The notes beneath the pieces are model-generated. The model did not search any database. It had not been told where the DNA came from and saw only the letters and a program-made list of their open reading frames with translations. From contig JAZRRD010000006.1 of the NCBI GenBank assembly GCA_045650425.1, positions 1 to 6,491 on the forward strand: a stretch of DNA of 6,491 bases, in the 5' to 3' direction. Every line of letters begins with the position of its first letter. The stretch's first letter is position 1. A program made the translations under genes and the position numbers. This DNA comes from RGIG1752 sp045650425 (GTDB lineage Bacteria > Bacillota_I > Bacilli_A > RF39 > UBA660). This document shows positions 6,466 through 6,491 of this stretch, one piece after another.

Positions 6466-6475
6466 TCTTTTTTTT
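6438..6475 (+). terminator. Intrinsic terminator overlapping the end of the 452-residue gene
   Basis: AAAGACTAGTT (6440-6450) pairs with AACTAATCTTT (6460-6470) with one C-A mismatch and a 9-nt loop. Eight T follow (6468-6475), and flanking A residues at 6438-6439 can extend the stem. The TAA stop lies within the 3' arm. The stem uses the codons for the conserved RL, in the same position as in the upstream paralog. Confidence 0.83.
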
Positions 6476-6491
6476 GTAAACTAACATGTAT

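Noticed and set aside
1..6491. Alternative genetic code (TGA as Trp), considered because of the extreme AT content
   Set aside because: The Trp codons checked in pheS and pheT are TGG and no TGA occurs in frame in the long genes; an AT-rich genome with TGA as Trp would use it often.

Overview
The window looks like chromosomal DNA from a low-GC Bacillota (Firmicutes)-type bacterium. It is very AT-rich and uses strong AGGAGG-like ribosome binding sites and TTGACA-N17-TAAAAT promoters. A phenylalanine-specific T-box leader, a regulatory class found mainly in Bacillota, precedes pheS. Every tryptophan codon checked in pheS and pheT is TGG and no long frame is broken by TGA, so the standard bacterial code applies. 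This argues against a Mycoplasma-type code, although the base composition would suit a relative of that group. The exact taxon cannot be read from the sequence.

Left half (1-3394, minus strand): a phenylalanyl-tRNA synthetase operon. It has an extended -10 promoter (3366-3394), then a T-box leader of about 210 nt with a UUC specifier. pheS follows (alpha subunit, complete) and, 8 bp later, pheT (beta subunit, cut by the window edge at residue 704, at the start of the C-terminal anticodon-binding domain). Uncharged tRNA-Phe should raise expression of both subunits. The leader has a good antiterminator, but its competing terminator is weak and AU-rich.

Right half (3407-6475, plus strand): two tandem genes of the same orientation, transcribed divergently from pheST. 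They encode large, helical, Lys/Asn/Ile-rich proteins of 529 and 452 residues that I do not recognise. They are paralogs, colinear from a shared PQI motif to a shared IRxRL C-terminus (about 410 residues). Their N-termini differ: the first carries two predicted membrane helices and the second a short soluble leader. Each gene has its own promoter, ribosome binding site and intrinsic terminator, so they form two single-gene units rather than an operon. In both, the terminator stem is built from the last codons of the gene.

No mobile element, CRISPR array, tRNA or rRNA gene is visible. The unusual part is the uncharacterised paralog pair. The pheST side is conserved housekeeping with a few sequence oddities.
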